A stretch of DNA of 64,000 nt, taken from contig NC_014041.1 of NCBI RefSeq assembly GCF_000023465.1, forward strand, positions 1,695,001 to 1,759,000. Reading direction: 5' to 3'. Made by a program: the position numbers and the translations under genes. This DNA is from Zunongwangia profunda SM-A87 (GTDB taxonomy: Bacteria; Bacteroidota; Bacteroidia; Flavobacteriales; Flavobacteriaceae). The notes under the pieces are model-generated. The model made no database searches. It saw only the letters and a program-made list of their open reading frames with translations, and was not told where the DNA came from. This document shows positions 63,801-64,000 of the stretch, in pieces (the first letter of the stretch is position 1; the number at the start of each line of letters is the position of its first letter).

Positions 63801-64000
63801 CTGGCACCGGGTATGGGCATGTTATTGTTATCTTTAATAATGCCTTTGATTTCGCGCTCTTGCTGATTATTTGCAGCTGTTTCTTTTACCAAGATGCTAT
63901 CGTCAGAGATTCTGAATTGCAACGCAGTAAGTCGCTCTAATTCTGCTAAAGTTTCCTCAAGATTCGCGTTATTAATATTTATGCTGATGTTTCTTTTTAA
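60836..64000 (-). CDS. SusC-like TonB receptor with STN domain, 5' end outside window
   Basis: At least 1054 residues; the frame stays open to the window edge (base 64000), so the internal TTG at 63922 is not the start. The extension reads NISININNANLEETLAELER, then LTALQFRISDDSILV, an STN (secretin/TonB short N-terminal) domain. Then come a CarboxypepD_reg-like domain (IKGIIKDNNNMPIPGASVF), plug (VVVGYGTEKRENI, LKDAASSSIYGSRAANGVVV) and barrel. STN-bearing SusC proteins usually signal to an anti-sigma/ECF sigma pair, expected upstream of the window edge. Confidence 0.9.
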   Translation of the reverse strand, partial: LKRNISININNANLEETLAELERLTALQFRISDDSILVKETAANNQQEREIKGIIKDNNNMPIPGASVFVKGTNIGTATDFDGNFSLTIPANAQTLSITFVGYQRADVPITDQSEFNITLQEDTNTLDEIVVVGYGTEKRENITASISSVAPEDIQSLPKANVTEMLQGRMPGVQVMSDNRPGGGTSLRVRGFSTINNNDPLVIIDGVPTANGLSSINPQDIESLQVLKDAASSSIYGSRAANGVVVITTKKGLNKDSFSVSMDGYAGIQSAFNLPRMLNAQQYGDLLWQAYRNDGQTPAHDIYGNNPNQPEIPTWLNNEQTIPSSDVDWVNEIMRPALIQNYNISIQKGSEKGQHSFSLGYYDQEGVIEYTDFARYSARFNSSYNITDWLTIGENFSGSYTKEVAVGTNSALGSIVYNAFQFPSIVPVKDINGKFAGNPINDISNPLGSLYRSKDNDQKNVRAFGNAFASLNFGDFEFKSSFGLDYNNFNYRNFSPVYNEIIAQNTINNLSTQNSYNYQFTFTNTVNYARSFDDHNLDILVGQEAIEYYQEAFAGSRQNFLYEDPNFRYLSFGTENQLNNGDAREWKLNSYFGRVKYNFDEKYLLTATVRRDGTSRLANNNWGTFPAFSAGWRLDKEDFFDLGNGLTSMMLRASWGQTGNQQVPSYSTVDSYSNNTNYSDYAIGGGQNSVSTGLTQTRVPNPNLQWETTTQTSVGVDLGFFNNKLNVTAEVYTKVTEDILVYNAVPLTYGGTNDGQWINDGKMENKGYELNIEYSDRKGDFSYNFGLNLSGYKNELTELHSVAYLGIPSSSLHNVNFDQEVSRSTVGEPIASFFGYKADGLFRSQQEVDAYGLQPNAQPGDIRFRDINNDGVINDEDRTYVGSPHPDLVLGLNVKLNYKNFDLGMFFNGSFGNDIYNLTKYKTQFFNQSAYNKDSSLLGAWTPENPNSDIARLSLDDANNNIRPSSYYVENGSYLKLNNLQLGFTLPEYVLSVANLRLYVQASNVFTITDYSGMTPEIGLQNYSSSSRNLDIGVDRGIYPPSRTFVFGFNLNF

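Noticed and set aside
1..64000. CRISPR arrays, rRNA, tRNA or prophage
   Set aside because: I looked for regularly spaced repeats, conserved tRNA/rRNA sequence and phage structural genes and saw none; a covariance search could still find a small RNA.

Overview
The window looks like chromosome from a marine-type member of the Flavobacteriaceae (Bacteroidota). The DNA is AT-rich. It carries two classical SusC/SusD loci and a TonB-receptor/GH3/sulfatase locus, many lipoproteins of the SCSDDD type, paired MbnP/MbnH-like genes, and almost no Shine-Dalgarno sites. No rRNA, tRNA, CRISPR array or transposase was seen, and I cannot name the genus.

Layout. (1) 1-6.2 kb, plus strand: a probable copper or other metal handling operon. 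It has two CNGKC-motif membrane-anchored proteins, a helical lipoprotein, two tandem MbnP-like/MbnH-like pairs (the diheme proteins share a 240-bp near-identical 3' end) and an outer-membrane barrel protein, closed by a perfect bidirectional terminator. (2) 6.3-7.9 kb, minus: a secreted AstE/AspA-type zinc hydrolase and a small DUF2946-like protein. (3) 8.3-14.4 kb, minus: a tetR-MFP-RND-TolC efflux operon with a candidate operator, divergent from a periplasmic glutathione peroxidase. (4) 15.3-21.9 kb: housekeeping and orphan genes (lipocalin-like lipoprotein, LprI-like protein, CrtO-like membrane protein, DUF2461, ECF sigma factor with membrane partner, esterase, PH-domain protein) and one decayed lipoprotein gene. 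(5) 23-32.6 kb: a SusD-less polysaccharide locus of TonB receptor, two GH3 enzymes, an esterase and a sulfatase. (6) 33.3-39.3 kb, minus: an iron/siderophore uptake operon (DUF3325, DUF3649, PepSY, TonB receptor, DUF4374) behind a perfect 17-bp inverted repeat.

(7) 39.8-44.9 kb: a two-component module. A TPR histidine kinase and LuxR-type response regulator sit among small Cys/His, lipoprotein and peptide genes. A 16-bp palindrome, TTACGG-N4-CCGTAA (one copy with one changed base), lies 48-53 bp upstream of three of these small genes, and two of them are followed by intrinsic terminators. This looks like an autoregulated local regulon. (8) 45.2-49.1 kb: a tight five-gene cassette of a DUF4236 protein, a TerB-like protein, a coiled-coil membrane protein, a VWA-like lipoprotein and an HsdR-N-type PD-(D/E)XK protein. 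It is the best candidate here for an undescribed defence or stress system. (9) 49.9-57.6 kb: a SusC/SusD locus with DUF4959/DUF5000-type and DUF4998/DUF5013-type lipoproteins but no enzyme. (10) 57.8-59 kb, minus: a secreted YdcF/DUF218 protein. (11) 59.2-64 kb, minus: a second SusD and an STN-domain SusC whose 5' end lies beyond the window.

The two most interesting blocks, (7) and (8), are adjacent, so the two-component system may also influence the cassette, but no copy of the palindrome lies directly in front of the cassette. Family names are from recall of sequence patterns, without database searches.
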